NCBI GenBank assembly: GCA_014925825.1
Contig: JACGCK010000005.1
Span: forward strand, 992,001-1,056,000
Length of the DNA: 64,000 nucleotides
Source of the DNA: Pholiota molesta
Taxonomy: Eukaryota > Basidiomycota > Agaricomycetes > Agaricales > Strophariaceae
Direction of reading: 5' to 3'
Made by a program: the position numbers and the translations under genes
Shown: positions 1-12,730 of the stretch, in pieces
Numbering within the stretch: position 1 is the first letter of the stretch
Layout: each line of letters starts with the position of its first letter
Notes under the pieces: model-generated
Database searches by the model: none
What the model was told of the DNA's origin: nothing
Seen by the model: the letters and a program-made list of their open reading frames with translations, nothing else

Positions 1-1964
<1,964 letters not shown>

Positions 1965-2080
1965 CTACATAGAAATTAAAGTTCACACACTCCCGGCTTC
2001 ATCCGCTTTTCGCCGCTTCCCTTTTCGGCATCCGCTCAGACAGCCCTGCACGCACCGTCTCACCCAGCCATGCGCCCTCC

Positions 2081-3717
2081 ATGCCTCCCACCACCACCCT
2101 GCCCCAGCCGCTGGTTCGCGCCGACGAGGCCCGTCTGCTCCGCGTCGAGTCCGCCATCCGCCAGGCAGAGCGCGGCTATCGCCTTCTCCAGGCAAGTCCC
2201 ATATATCATCCACGAAATCGCCCACTCACATTGCCCAGGAGCAGCTCCAGAGCCTCGACGCAGAGCGCGTAAAGCTCGTCGCCAACATCGCCGCCAGCCG
2301 CGTGCCCCACGCCCCCATGCGCACGCTGCTGCCGGAGATATGCGACATCGTCTTCGCGTACTGCTGCCCCGCCGAGTGCGATCTCCACTGCGCCTGGTCC
2401 TACCAGGGCCTCGACAGCATCGCCCCCATCGCGCTGACCCGCGTCTGCCGCCGCTGGCGCCACCTTGTTATCACCAACCCGCGCCTCTGGATCCGCATCC
2501 ATGTGCGTCCGCTCGCGCTGGACGCCATCCGCGTGCGTCTCTGGCTGGAGCGCTCAGCCAAGCTGCCGCTGCAGATCACCATCTGCTCCGAGTTCCTGCG
2601 CGATAAAGGATGGGGCTCCCGCAGCATCAGCAGAATGACCGAGCCGCTCTTGCAGCAATTTATTCCTCATTTTCACCGCGTCCAGTCGTTCCGCGCGCAT
2701 CTCGCCTTAGACATCCTGCCTAATTTATTTGGCTCTGGCGGCGTCACCAACATGCCCACTCTCGAGCAGCTTGACCTCCTTGTCGAAGACCCTAGTAACA
2801 GCCCCGCAGCGCCAGGTTTACTCCTCACGCCCACGCTGAAACATCTCCGCGTACGCGATATCACTCTCCTATTCGAAGCCGTCTTCAGCGGATTACACAC
2901 TATCCAGAGTCTTACTATCCAGGAATGCTCAACATGGAAGTACCCGAACTTCTTCCCCTATCTACTCGCCACTTGTACCCAGCTGCAGACTTGCAGCATC
3001 ACCTTCCCAAACAGCCTCTTTCTCCCATCCGTCCCCACCACCGAACTGCCCGAGCTCCTCTCGCTCTCGCTCGAATGGCCCTACCTCTTTGACCCCTCGC
3101 CCCTCTTCCGCGCCCTCCGCGCCCCGAAATTGCGCTGCCTGCGCCTTGTACACCAGACGCGCCAGCTCAGCCTTCCGTCGCAGACCCTCGCGTCCCTGCG
3201 CGGGCTCGTGCAGTCCGCGCCCGTACTCCGTGCGCTTACCCTCGAGGGCTGCAACCTCATCGCCCCACACGAGGCACACGCCCTGCTCGCGGAGTGCCGC
3301 GCGCTCGAGCGGCTCTCCATCCTGCACTGCCAGCGCGGCGACCGCTTCCTCGCGCCGCTCACCCCGCCGGATCCAGCGGGCGGCGCGGAGTGGATGTGCC
3401 CACGCCTCACACATGTCGCTCTCGGCGCCCTGCAGGACGCGGACGTGCGCTCTATCGTGCTGTTTGCGCGTCGCAGGGCAGGGTGCGGGTCTGACCAGGG
3501 CACGGATGTGTACAAGGATGGCGCGGGACAGGGCGGCGCGTATTTGAAGGAGCTCGGGTTGCATACTGAATTATATAGCCTCACCCGGCAGGCTAGGTTA
3601 CTGATGCTGTCCGGCTTGCTTGGGGTGCACCGCTCGGTGGATATCGTGGGGCCGTTCGGGACCCTTTTTGAGGCAGCACATGGGAGCCCGTCTGCTGTGG
3701 CGGCCGTCTGTGACTGA
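2081..3717 (+). CDS. F-box-like / leucine-rich-repeat protein
   Basis: About 529 residues in two exons, 2081-2191 and 2239-3717. The first exon encodes a short charged helix (RVESAIRQAERGYRLL), continued after the intron by EQLQSLDAERVKL. An F-box-like segment follows: LLPEICDIVFAYCCP, then LTRVCRRWRHLVITNPRLW, the layout common in mushroom F-box proteins. The rest is a poorly conserved leucine-rich region. Such proteins usually serve as substrate receptors of SCF ubiquitin ligases; the substrate is unknown. The intron uses a GC donor (CAG|GCAAGT). Start chosen at MPPTTTL because it gives a continuous spliced frame; the longer frame read through the intron from 1921 has no support. The gene is divergent from ATP2, with 165 bp between start codons. 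The coding part is strikingly GC-rich, which explains long antisense frames. Confidence 0.8.
2192..2238 (+). other. GC-AG intron in the F-box gene
   Basis: Donor CAG|GCAAGT, acceptor TTGCCCAG|GAG, 47 nt. There is no GT donor nearby that joins the two coding segments in frame, while this GC donor matches the extended consensus and gives LLQ|EQLQSLDA. Confidence 0.7.
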
Positions 3718-4367
3718 TCATTTTGTTGTTACTGTATATTTTTGCGTTTGCCAAGTTGTGATGTAGATAGCATGTAAATTATTCATATCTATATTTTGTT
3801 GTATCTGTATCCATACTTATCTGTAGCTTTATTTTTTGTGATCTCCGAATTCATGTAGCTTAGCGAATATCAATCCGTCCCAAATAGGCAGGCACTTGTC
3901 CATTTTGAGCAACTTGGGATTTTGATGTAATACTTTCGCCTATTGTACTGTATAATGCATTACCTAGCTATCGCACTATTACCAGTATATATGGGCAATA
4001 TGCATTTTGTACCCATATTTTTACACCCATACTAAAGTTGCAGGTACTATTAATATTATGGTATCTACTTGGTAATACTTTTTGAAGAAGTGGATGGTAT
4101 GTGAAATCCAATTAATGACTAATAAGATAGCAGGCAGAAACAAGGTATACTATTGATGAGACGAGATAGATAAGGTATATCTTAGAAAGGCGTGACGATA
4201 GGATCCAGAACGAAACACAGGAAGATAATGCAAGAAAATACAAAGATGACGCATGTTGCCATACAGGTCCTCAAAAAAGCAAAAAGAAATAACGAAAGGA
4301 CGACAAAATGACTGAGGGTATCCTTCACCTTAGAAGAAGATAGGACACAAAACCCGGCCAGCGGATT
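3718..4367. other. Intergenic, convergent 3' ends
   Basis: AT-rich spacer between the 3' ends of the F-box gene and the Zn2Cys6 gene. No coding frame, tRNA or repeat array was seen; short TA-rich runs are consistent with polyadenylation regions on both strands. Confidence 0.6.
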
Positions 4368-6059
4368 TCATTTGAAGAATTTGAATCCTTCAAAGCGGTT
4401 TCCAGGGTCAGAGACCGTCGGTGCGCCGTATGAATGCATGTTCTCCGGCGTGTCATGGGCAAGCAAGTCATAGAGCGCCGGGTTCTGAAACCCGTCCTGC
4501 GGTATATACACCGATGGCGCCGCTACATGCGCTCTATACACATCTGTGCTGAGGGGTAGGCTCGGTGCCGGGCATATAGAGTCGACCTGCGAGCCTATGT
4601 TGCTACACGAAGTGCTTTGGCCTGGCAAAATTTCCCCCATTGCATTCGCCATGGTAGACTTATCGTAACCCGAGTATGGGAGCTATAGTGCGCGATCGCC
4701 GCGTCAAACGCCGTAGTGAACATGGAGGCTTCCTGACTGTGCGGTGGGGACAAACATAACTTGTCCCACTCTGTATGCAAGTTGACGCTGGGGTATTCTC
4801 GGACGCGGAAGCTCAAAGATGCGGCGCCATCCTCGGCATAGTCATATGTCTCGCACTCCGTAGACAGGCCAGAGGGGCATCGCGACGAGGAAGAGGAGGT
4901 GGATCCTGAAGAAAGATCCGGGCCGTCTTCAGATGAGGTAATGGTTCCATCGCTGCAGAGCATGGTCAGTAGGATTTTGTGGCACGAAAAGCTATTGTGA
5001 ACTTGCGATGAGAATTGGCGATACGCCGTTTCGGGTAGTGTCGTCGAAGACATCCCATGCAGAATAATGCGCTCATCCAACTGCATTTCATGCATACAAG
5101 GGTTGAGCGCCAAGCTTGTCGTTGAGTTCCGGCCCATGTAACCATGGGAAAATAATAATGAATCTTTCACCTGCGGAATAGGGGGTGTCCCAGAGCCGTA
5201 TGCAAAATTGTGAACAGCTCTCTGGCGCTCGAGATAGGAGGCTTGAGATTGTGCGAGAGGATCGAGGTCCCACCCCTTTAAGTCTCGTCTCATATCAGGA
5301 TGTTTTTTGAGATGTGCCGAGTGACGAGCGTAATGCATATCAGGTCATTATCTCTGGGCCCCAGCTGATCAGTGGACGAGCTGGAGGAGGGAAAAAATGA
5401 TGGGAGCCTTGGAGCCATGGAATGGTCGAGCGACGGCATTGCATAGTCATTCGGTGAGCGGGCATATGCGTTTGTTTGGGAATGGCCCATTCGTGAATGA
5501 TAGGCCGGAGTAGGTCGTCCGCCACCATTACGATAATTAACCTGAAACGGATTGGCCGAAGGAATTGTCCTATGTCTCATGGCTGAGCGTGCTCGCGATT
5601 CGCGAACCTTGTACTCGCATATAAGGCCCCTATTAGTACAACGAGTACACACAGGGCGATGACCAGAACACTGTTCATTTCTTATGAATACTCCTCTGTT
5701 CTGATAGAAATAAATATGCGCACCTTAGTTTTCCTCTCTCGGCATTTGTCGCAGGCCTGAGCGGTTCGTTGTCTAAGAGATTGCGCCTTCAGGTTGAGAG
5801 GCTCTTGATCATTAGAGCACGATTTGTCGGAGGTATTTTCTGGACCAGAGTCTCCAGCAGATGGTACCGGAGAAGCTGTGGCAGTGGAAGCGTTGTCAGT
5901 GGTAAGTTGAGGACTTCCGCTGCCTTCTCTTGGGTATTCTCGACTGCCCGAACTAGTGGCAAGATGATTGACCATAGGCGCCGTTGAATCGTCAGCATGA
6001 CGGGTTCCATGATTGGTGAAACTCGGGTGGATAAATCTGTCAGACTTTTGGAACCCCAT
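4368..6059 (-). CDS. Zn2Cys6 fungal transcription factor
   Basis: DNA-binding regulator with a binuclear zinc cluster: ACDKCRERKTK joined across an intron to CSGHRPVCTRC and then CEYK, giving the six-cysteine CX2CX6C...CX2CX6C pattern. Exons: 6059-5724, 5670-5327/5326, then 5275 onward. The intron at 5325-5276 removes a frame change and an in-frame stop. The N-terminal region before the cluster is Ser/Thr-rich and low complexity, and the C-terminal part shows no recognisable fungal_trans domain. The last junction, near 4650-4690, is uncertain: the frame ends at LRVAT unless an intron links it to the downstream segment ending FEGFKFFK, for which a donor at CGG|GTTACG with acceptor CGCAG|GTC is one in-frame option. 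MGFQKSD is used as start; an upstream in-frame Met at 6131 is possible. Target genes are unknown. Confidence 0.8.
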
Positions 6060-6666
6060 GGTCAAAAAGAAAGACCTCAGAGGTCGAGTAAGAGAGAGAT
6101 AAATAGAGAGGCTGACACGGCTTTTGTCCAAAGTGGCTAGATGACCGGTTGTTATTCAAGTCAGCAAAAGTTAATGAATGGAAATACTTCTGTTGGCGAC
6201 TCTAAAATTATGACGCGTGGTGGTTATGAACCCTAGATTCTAGCGATCGATAGGTCAGATCGAGAGAGAGATATAAGCTATTCCGAACGCCTTTGTGCTT
6301 TTCGAGGGCAAAAGTTCGAAGGGCTCGGGACAGTCTTAATCCTGCCCAATTGAGATAATATTGGTACTCCGCGGCTGTTGTCAGACTTCTGAGCACTACC
6401 ACATTCGACAAGTTGTGGTGGCCGCAGCGTGCCATATCGACGGCAAACTGTAAGCTTGAAGTTAGAAACCTTTCTTTTCAATTACAAGAAACATTGCTTC
6501 AAATAATGTTTATATTAGGCCATTATGTTATCCTGCCTAAGCATAAATTTCAGCGACTCTATTCCAGATAATGGTGCAATCCTAGCAAAGCTAATGCGAG
6601 TTGAACTTACCTACAGGGTATCATAAAAAATGTCCGATACCATTACAGCCGCTTCCACTATGGTGC
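6060..6666. other. Intergenic spacer
   Basis: Promoter side of the Zn2Cys6 gene and 3' side of the dehydrogenase. Only short frames without homology or codon bias; nothing else seen. Confidence 0.5.
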
Positions 6667-8389
6667 TTAATTCTTGAACTCTTGATTGAATTCTCTTCCA
6701 ATTAGCATTCGCCTGATCTCCTGGGACCCAGCACCAACGGTATATAGCCTTGAATCTCGAACGATGCGGCCCATCGGATAATCTGATGCGAAGTTAGTAG
6801 ACTGAATTTTGGGAATACATATACTTGCCGTTGATATAACCATTTCCTCCTAAACACTGCATCCCTTCTAAAGCTACCTCCACGGCCTTCTCGGTTGAAT
6901 ATAAAATGGCCCCTGCGCAATCCTAGGAAAAGAAACGAAAAAATGAGTGTCGATAAACTGCTCAAGATTCTAGATCTTAGCAAGCTCTTGAAAAATATTG
7001 GCAATTACCCTTCTACTGATTTGCCTCGGTCGCAAGCCCTGGCAACTGCATAAACATATGATCGACTAGCATTCAGCTTGGTGTACATGTCGGCGATCTT
7101 GGCTGCGATGAAGTGAGCCTGGGCAAAGTTGGATCGTCTTGGGAATTTACCTTGCATTAGTTGGAAAGTTCCGATCTGTTGTCCGAATTGCTTCCTGTCG
7201 TGTACGTATTCGACAGCATAATCAATGCAGCTTGCATTAACCTTTGAAACAAAGTCAAAAAAGATATATCCTTGGAGAAGTTAGTCACAATACCCTAGAG
7301 GTCCTCCACTCAAAACAATTCGCTCTAGATCCAAGCCAGACATAAGGACAGCGGCACCTTTATTTACTGGTCCTAGAACGTTTTCTGAATAAACGATTAG
7401 CATAATTCAACAACAGGGCCGGAAATCACTTTACCGTTAGGGACTTCGCAATTGTCAAATACCAATTCACAAGTGTCGCTCCCCCTCATTCCAAATTTAT
7501 CGAGCTTGGGACTTGTTGAGAATCCCTTGAATCCTCGCTCGATGATGAAGGCAGTAATGCCCTTGGATCCCTTGTCAGGATCTGTCTTGGCATATACCAC
7601 TAGAGTGGACGCAACGGGGCCATTCGTAATCCTGTTACGTTGAGAACACATCTCTGGTAAAAATATAATTCTTACTCACCAAAACTTCGTGCCATTTAGC
7701 ACCCATCCACCTTTCGCTTTCTCTGCCTTTAGACGCATACTAACTACGTCACTGCCGCTCCCAGCTTCGCTCATGGCTAAGCTTCCAACTTTCACTCCAC
7801 TTACTAGATCGGGCAGATATTTCTCCTTCTGGGCTTCCGTCCCGTGTCGATGAATCTGGTTCACACAGAGATTTGAGTGTGCTCCATATGAAAGTGCTAC
7901 AGATCCCGACGCGTTTGACAATGCCTCCATTGCAAGGGTATGGTGTAGATATCCGAGAGAGAGTCCTCCGTATTTGGGAGACACTGTAATGCCAAGAAGG
8001 CCCATTGACCCAAACTTTTCCCAAAGATCCTATGCAATGGGCAGTGTAAGTTCAACCACCCGGAACAGTTCCATTCAGATGGTACATACAGCAGGGAATG
8101 TATTGGTCTTGTCCACTTCTTCTGCTCGTGGCGCAACCTCCTTGAGAGCAAAATCTGTAACTGCATTGCGGAACTGAACAATGCCGCCTTAGTACACTTT
8201 CCAGGAGTGATTGAGAATACGCACCTCAGCTTCCTCTTCTGTAAGTCCAGCAACATCAGAGTTATAGAAGGAAGCATGTCGTCTTTGGTAGTTAAAATTG
8301 TTCGTCACAGTGCTTCTCCCAAAGTTTACAGCGAAAGAACCATGAGCACATCCAACTCGGGCTAGTTTCAAAGCTCGAAGAGACGCCAT
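6667..8389 (-). CDS. IVD: Isovaleryl-CoA dehydrogenase, mitochondrial
   Basis: FAD enzyme of leucine breakdown: isovaleryl-CoA to 3-methylcrotonyl-CoA, passing electrons to ETF. Exons: 8389-8225, 8173-8090, 8029-7680, 7631-7435, 7384-7294, about 7241/7230-7151, 7102-7017, 6922-6829 and 6782-6667. Visible motifs are the Arg-rich presequence, [46 protein letters not shown] with the catalytic Glu of the IVD family, CLGGNGYIN and [17 protein letters not shown]. The seventh intron (6828-6783) has a GC donor. One conserved stretch is broken: after GPLG the expected LMQAA-DYAVEY is readable only if one base is missing near 7224. An alternative acceptor (exon from 7230) restores the frame but drops about four residues. 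It lies in tandem with IPK1 on the same strand. Confidence 0.95.
6783..6828 (-). other. GC-AG intron in the IVD gene
   Basis: Donor AACG|GCAAGT, acceptor GCATCAG|AT, 46 nt, phase 1. It joins GGNGYIN to DYPMGR, the invariant family motif; GT sites nearby give the wrong phase. Confidence 0.8.
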
Positions 8390-8964
8390 TTCTGGTTATT
8401 GAGGGGTTATTTACGCGTGGAATGAGTTGGTGTAATGGAAAAGATGAAGATCTCAATAAGTAGATGGTGTGGTACAGAGTTGATATGAGAATCAACCGAA
8501 TGAGCTGCCGATGTGGTTGACTGCGGTTTAAGTTCAGATTCAAGCGTCGAGAACATAGGATGTGGGCATTGTGGGGTAAGTACGCGTTAGCCGGTCACCG
8601 GACGGACCTCTTCCAAGTTCCGATGGTTTACATCGCTGATGTTCGCTTACCCCTATCTTGAGGTTACATAGGTGTTGGTTAAATTATTAATGTAGATGAG
8701 GAATGCTACTGGCATATGGCCGATGTTGTACAATTGTACAGTTTAAGTAGACTATTTCAAAATGCGAAGAGCTCCAGATAAGCACTCAACGTCCTAGTAG
8801 ACAGAGCTCGAAATATTGGAATTGAAACAGGGATAGGTCTGCGCAAACGAGGTGTAAGGAGCATCTATGATGACCGACGATGATACTTAACACGATGCGT
8901 AAATGACATGGGAATTCGCCATGTCTCTATTGAAAGAGTAAGATACAATTTAATCAATATCAAG
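8390..8964. other. Intergenic spacer, IVD promoter side
   Basis: Region upstream of the IVD start and downstream of the IPK1 stop. No coding signal was found. Confidence 0.5.
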
Positions 8965-10443
8965 TCAAGTTCGGGGTTTACCAGCGTCTATGCAAGTTTT
9001 TTTGTTAGCTAAAGCATAGGTACGCACAATCTCCTGATCCAATTTCTCCCAGACCTTCAGTTTGTCCACTCTCTTCGGGTCCAGATCGATGACCGTAACA
9101 GAGGTTGGAGCTATTTCCGAAGGAAATGAACTCGAACTTTGCAGCAAGTTTAACTTGACGATAATAGAGCAATCCTTGAACGTCGCGGAAAGTAGATATG
9201 CAAGGATATAATATCGCAAGTTTTCCGGCGATGGATTGGAATGGTCGAGCTTTGGTTCATTGGGAGAAGTATAAGTGTCGACGAAGTCAATCCAATCAGA
9301 TATAGTTGGATTTGGAACTTGGATCAATGGTGAGCTCATACCCAAGGGGGTGGAAGATGGTGCCGATTTGGAACCTTCAGGTGTTTGCGCAGAGAATGAT
9401 GAGGGAGATATTTGATGACTTGAAGCAGCTAATTCTGCCTTAGTCCAGAGTTTGGACAAGCCTTCAATATCTAAAGCGTCTAAATGGCGTTGCAAGTCCG
9501 ACAAGATGCGAAGAACGGGAGTGTGAAGAAGTGGTCCAACCAAGGCAGAAGCGAAGGCTTCTCGAAAAGCATCCAATTCCTTGCCGGCGGCCTCATTCTT
9601 TAATAGCATTATATGGGCCTAGATGCGAGACATCAATCGACGGACAAGGCCACATGTGAGTGAATGATTTAGGTACTAACTTCAGAAGGAGTCACAAACT
9701 GTCCCCGGGCAAAAATCTTGAGGTTATTGACTGTTGCATTGCTCGCAACCCATGCATCCCACAAGCTGTGGATCGCCTTGAGAATACGTGGTTTATCCCC
9801 GGAGAATAAATCAAGGGGGCAATAGTCTGTAATTTCCTCTTTGTTTTTTTGAGCTCGGAGTTGGGAATGCATGCAAAATCGGCATGTTTGCAATTTGATT
9901 GCCTTGGTTTCTTCGAGAGGTGAACAGGGGACGGTAGAAAAGCCCACTTTGGCTGCAAAGAAACAATCAAAGTTTAGGGTCAAGCTTTACGATTATGATA
10001 AAACGGTGAACGAGACATACTTTGATTTCAACTGCTAACCAATTTCCACCCACCAGATCTGTGGCTAGGACACCCTTCTTTCTGGTAAGATCCACCTCAT
10101 CTTTTGCTCTTCTATCTTCTGGCCGAGCGGCGTTATGCAATCTGGTAAGCTCTTCTAGCCACGATCTGTTCAAGTGCACCGTTTGCAATCGAGGAAGGTG
10201 GTTGGGCGGTATCAACCGCTGCATGCACTTCGTCTGATATTCAATAGTTGGATCATCTGGCTCTTCTTCAGATGTATTACTTATACCATCAGCTGTGGCC
10301 TTCCGTAATGCAGATTTCCGCAATCTCAACACCGTTCCATCGAAAACAGGATGAACAGAACCAATGTAGGAAAAGACGATTGTTGCGCCCCCTTCGGAGA
10401 CATATTTCCAGTCATGAGGCGTTGTTTGAAGAATATCCGCCAT
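8965..10443 (-). CDS. IPK1: Inositol-pentakisphosphate 2-kinase
   Basis: Makes phytate (InsP6) from InsP5 by 2-phosphorylation; in yeast this supports nuclear mRNA export. Exons: 10443-10021, 9952-9681 and 9618-8965. Family landmarks are EGGATIVFSYIG (nucleotide-binding start), VLRLRKS, LATDLVGGNWLAVEIK joined to PKWAFLPSP, CRFCMHSQLR, YCPLDLFSGDKPRI and NNLKIFARGQ. The start MADILQ gives the usual N-terminus; an upstream in-frame Met exists at 10473. Inside exon 2 the frame shifts between PKWAFLPSPVHLS and EETKAIKLQ near 9914-9916, where one base seems to be missing and there is no room for an intron. Conservation on both sides argues for a sequencing deletion rather than gene loss. Confidence 0.9.
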
Positions 10444-11159
10444 TGGATTCAGCAGAGCTTCAAGTCTATACAACGAAAGTGATAGATGTCGAGGAAGAAT
10501 TCAAGGACTAAAGGGGAGAGACAATAAGAAAATCCGGTATGGAACGGCAGTCGGAATAGAACATACTGTGTCCGTGATCTTTGTCTTTTCATTAATATCA
10601 GAGGAATAGTATTCTCCGAATAGAATGTCATCTATGGTCGCAACGATGATAGCCTATAGTACATACGAGATTTAATATGCGTCGTAAGTTGAAAATAACG
10701 TGGTTGTACTTAGTCGTTCCCGTTCTGTTCTGGCCGGCGGTAACTCAAATTTTAAAATAGTCGATGCCGTAAAACCGACGCGTCGCGTCGACCTGGATTC
10801 GGACTCCTTCGTTCAACAACGCTCGCGGCCAGCTCGCGGCTCAACATCTTGGACCCATATCAGTCAGAATTTGTTCTTTGCTAGTTTCTTGTCCACCAGG
10901 CTGTACAAATCACTCTGCCTAACGCGTCTTTTGCTTGGGTATCATGCTAGATCAATTTCAAATATCGAGAACAATGGATTGTCGAGACTTCGATCATGGG
11001 CCACCGACCGTATATCACTCATGAGTGGCACAGTACCCTCAAAACAGTGGATTTGGCGGCTCAAACTTACCCTTTCTCTTAAATCATACCCTTAACTGTT
11101 GTAGTCTTACCACAACGTACTTGCTCTGAACCTCAATCTTCCTCGCTGTGTATCTCACT
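10444..11159. other. Divergent intergenic region, IPK1 / kinase
   Basis: Separates two divergently transcribed genes, so it should contain both promoters. A CpG-rich block near 10785-10805 includes ACGCGT followed by CGCGTCGA, resembling MluI cell-cycle box sequence. A non-coding leader exon of IPK1 may lie near 10500-10630, but the frame there has no homology. Confidence 0.4.
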
Positions 11160-12730
11160 ATGCCTGCTGTTCGCCAGTCTCGTACTCGATCTCAAGAACC
11201 GGCTGCCAACGCTCCACTCAGTAGAGCATCCCGGCCTCATTACTATCGAATGTTTGAAGGCGCAGATCTCGGTGCACCATTCAAGAAAGTATACGAAGAC
11301 AACTTTATCTCAGAGGTGAGAACGACATATCTACATATTCAATACAAACACGTTGCTGAACAAATATTTTGCAGTTCGCTAAGACTCCTGAGGAATGCTG
11401 GGTCCGTACGCCGAAAGATCGACGTCACCACGGTTGAAATTGAGAGACCTTGAGTGTCTCAAGGTATTAGGTTCGTCAGCACTTTCCGTCGAGAAGCCCT
11501 CGTAATGTTACTAAACAATGTATTGCCAACTTTATCAAATAGGTGAAGGATGTGAGCAAGTATACCTTGTTAACCTAAAGCCCCGAGGGAACGTCGACAT
11601 ATCATTTGCCCTGAAGGGTCTGCAACGAAGCCGCCGCCGTAGTGGTGCCCTTGCGTTCTTGCCCGACTCCAAGGGAGAGGTCGAGAAACATCGTGACGGC
11701 GTATGGGAGAACATATTCAAGCAACACATCGCCGGGATGAACAACGAAAAAATCGCCCTTACTCATATGCCTTGGTCTCCTTGGGTAACAGGGCTTATTC
11801 AGTCCTTTCACGATTCTGAAAAAATATACATGGCTCTAGAATACATCCCCGGGGGCACGTTGCGTTCTGTTATAACGAAGGCCATGGATACCAAGGTGGA
11901 GGACTCGATATTGCGACGGCCCAATTCTACTACGCCAACATTGTTCTCGCGCTCGAGTTCCTGGAGGGCTGCAAGCTCGTACACGGCGACCTTAAACCTG
12001 ACAACATCCTCATTGGCGCGGACGGCTATCTGGTTTTGACTGATTTCGGAACCGCACAATTAGCAGAAGACAGAGATTCAGCCCTCGGCTGGAAAGTGTT
12101 TGGAACCGTGTATTACATGGCACCTGAAACCTTCCTCGAATGCCACTACCGAGCTGAAGACAGCCCCCATTCCGTAGATTGGTGGTCGAGCGGAATCATT
12201 CTATTTGAAATGATAGCAGGAAGAATAGTAAGTTTTCTGAAAATTATGGACATGTTATTCAGCCCTAATTTCCTCGGTTATGTAGCCGTTCTGCGCCTGG
12301 AGTTCCTACGGAACTGAGATGCTCATCCAAAGCGGCGAATACTCTTGGCCTGATGGCCTCGAAGTCGGGGTCAAACTAAAAGACATGGTCGAACGCTTAC
12401 TGGCGCTAGCTCCCCCCGATCGGCTCGGCACAGAATCAGCGACAGAGGTGCAGGCGCATCCCTGGCTCGAGACAGTCGACTGGGACAAAATGGATCGCAG
12501 AGGGTATTTGGTATGCTTGCGCTTTTCCCGTGTCTCTTTCCCCAGTTTCAAATCGTTGATTGGATAATGGTTCCATCTTTCTTTTTCGCCAGGCTCCTTT
12601 CGTCCCTAAATACGTCGACAAAGCAAAGCTTTGGCATAGAATGCCAATGCCAAAACAGGCCCATGTACCGGGTCTCAAGGTGGTTGAACCGCCTATCCAC
12701 CTCGCGCATGACAACCGCTTCCCTCAATAA
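11160..12730 (+). CDS. AGC-type serine/threonine protein kinase
   Basis: Exon 1 is 11160-11315 (MPAVRQSRTRSQEP), and exon 2 opens at 11375. Recognisable kinase motifs in order: LECLKVLGEGCEQVYLV (glycine loop, degenerate), FALKGL (ATP Lys), EYIPGGTL (hinge), HGDLKPDNIL (catalytic loop), DFGTAQL, YYMAPE, SVDWWSSGIILFEMIAG and AHPWLETVDW. The C-terminal tail ends FPQ. The catalytic loop has HGD rather than HRD, so this is a non-RD kinase, although the catalytic Asp, DFG and Lys are kept. Two conserved joins need one extra base each, near 11432 (before LKLRDLE) and near 11907 (before DIATAQFYY). Introns with good sites fall near 12230-12290 and 12511-12591. An open frame continuing past the stop (YFHGPVVVYDG) may be a longer tail. 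Substrate unknown. Confidence 0.82.

Noticed and set aside
2962..3584. Minus-strand frames of up to 200 codons under the F-box gene
   Set aside because: GC-rich coding sequence of the F-box gene produces them; composition is Arg/Ala-rich without motifs.
6208..6481. Two overlapping short minus frames before the IVD 3' end
   Set aside because: No motif, no splice-linked partner and no start context.
10700..11095. 131-codon plus-strand frame upstream of the kinase
   Set aside because: No homology and no in-phase splice to the kinase start; lies in a promoter region.
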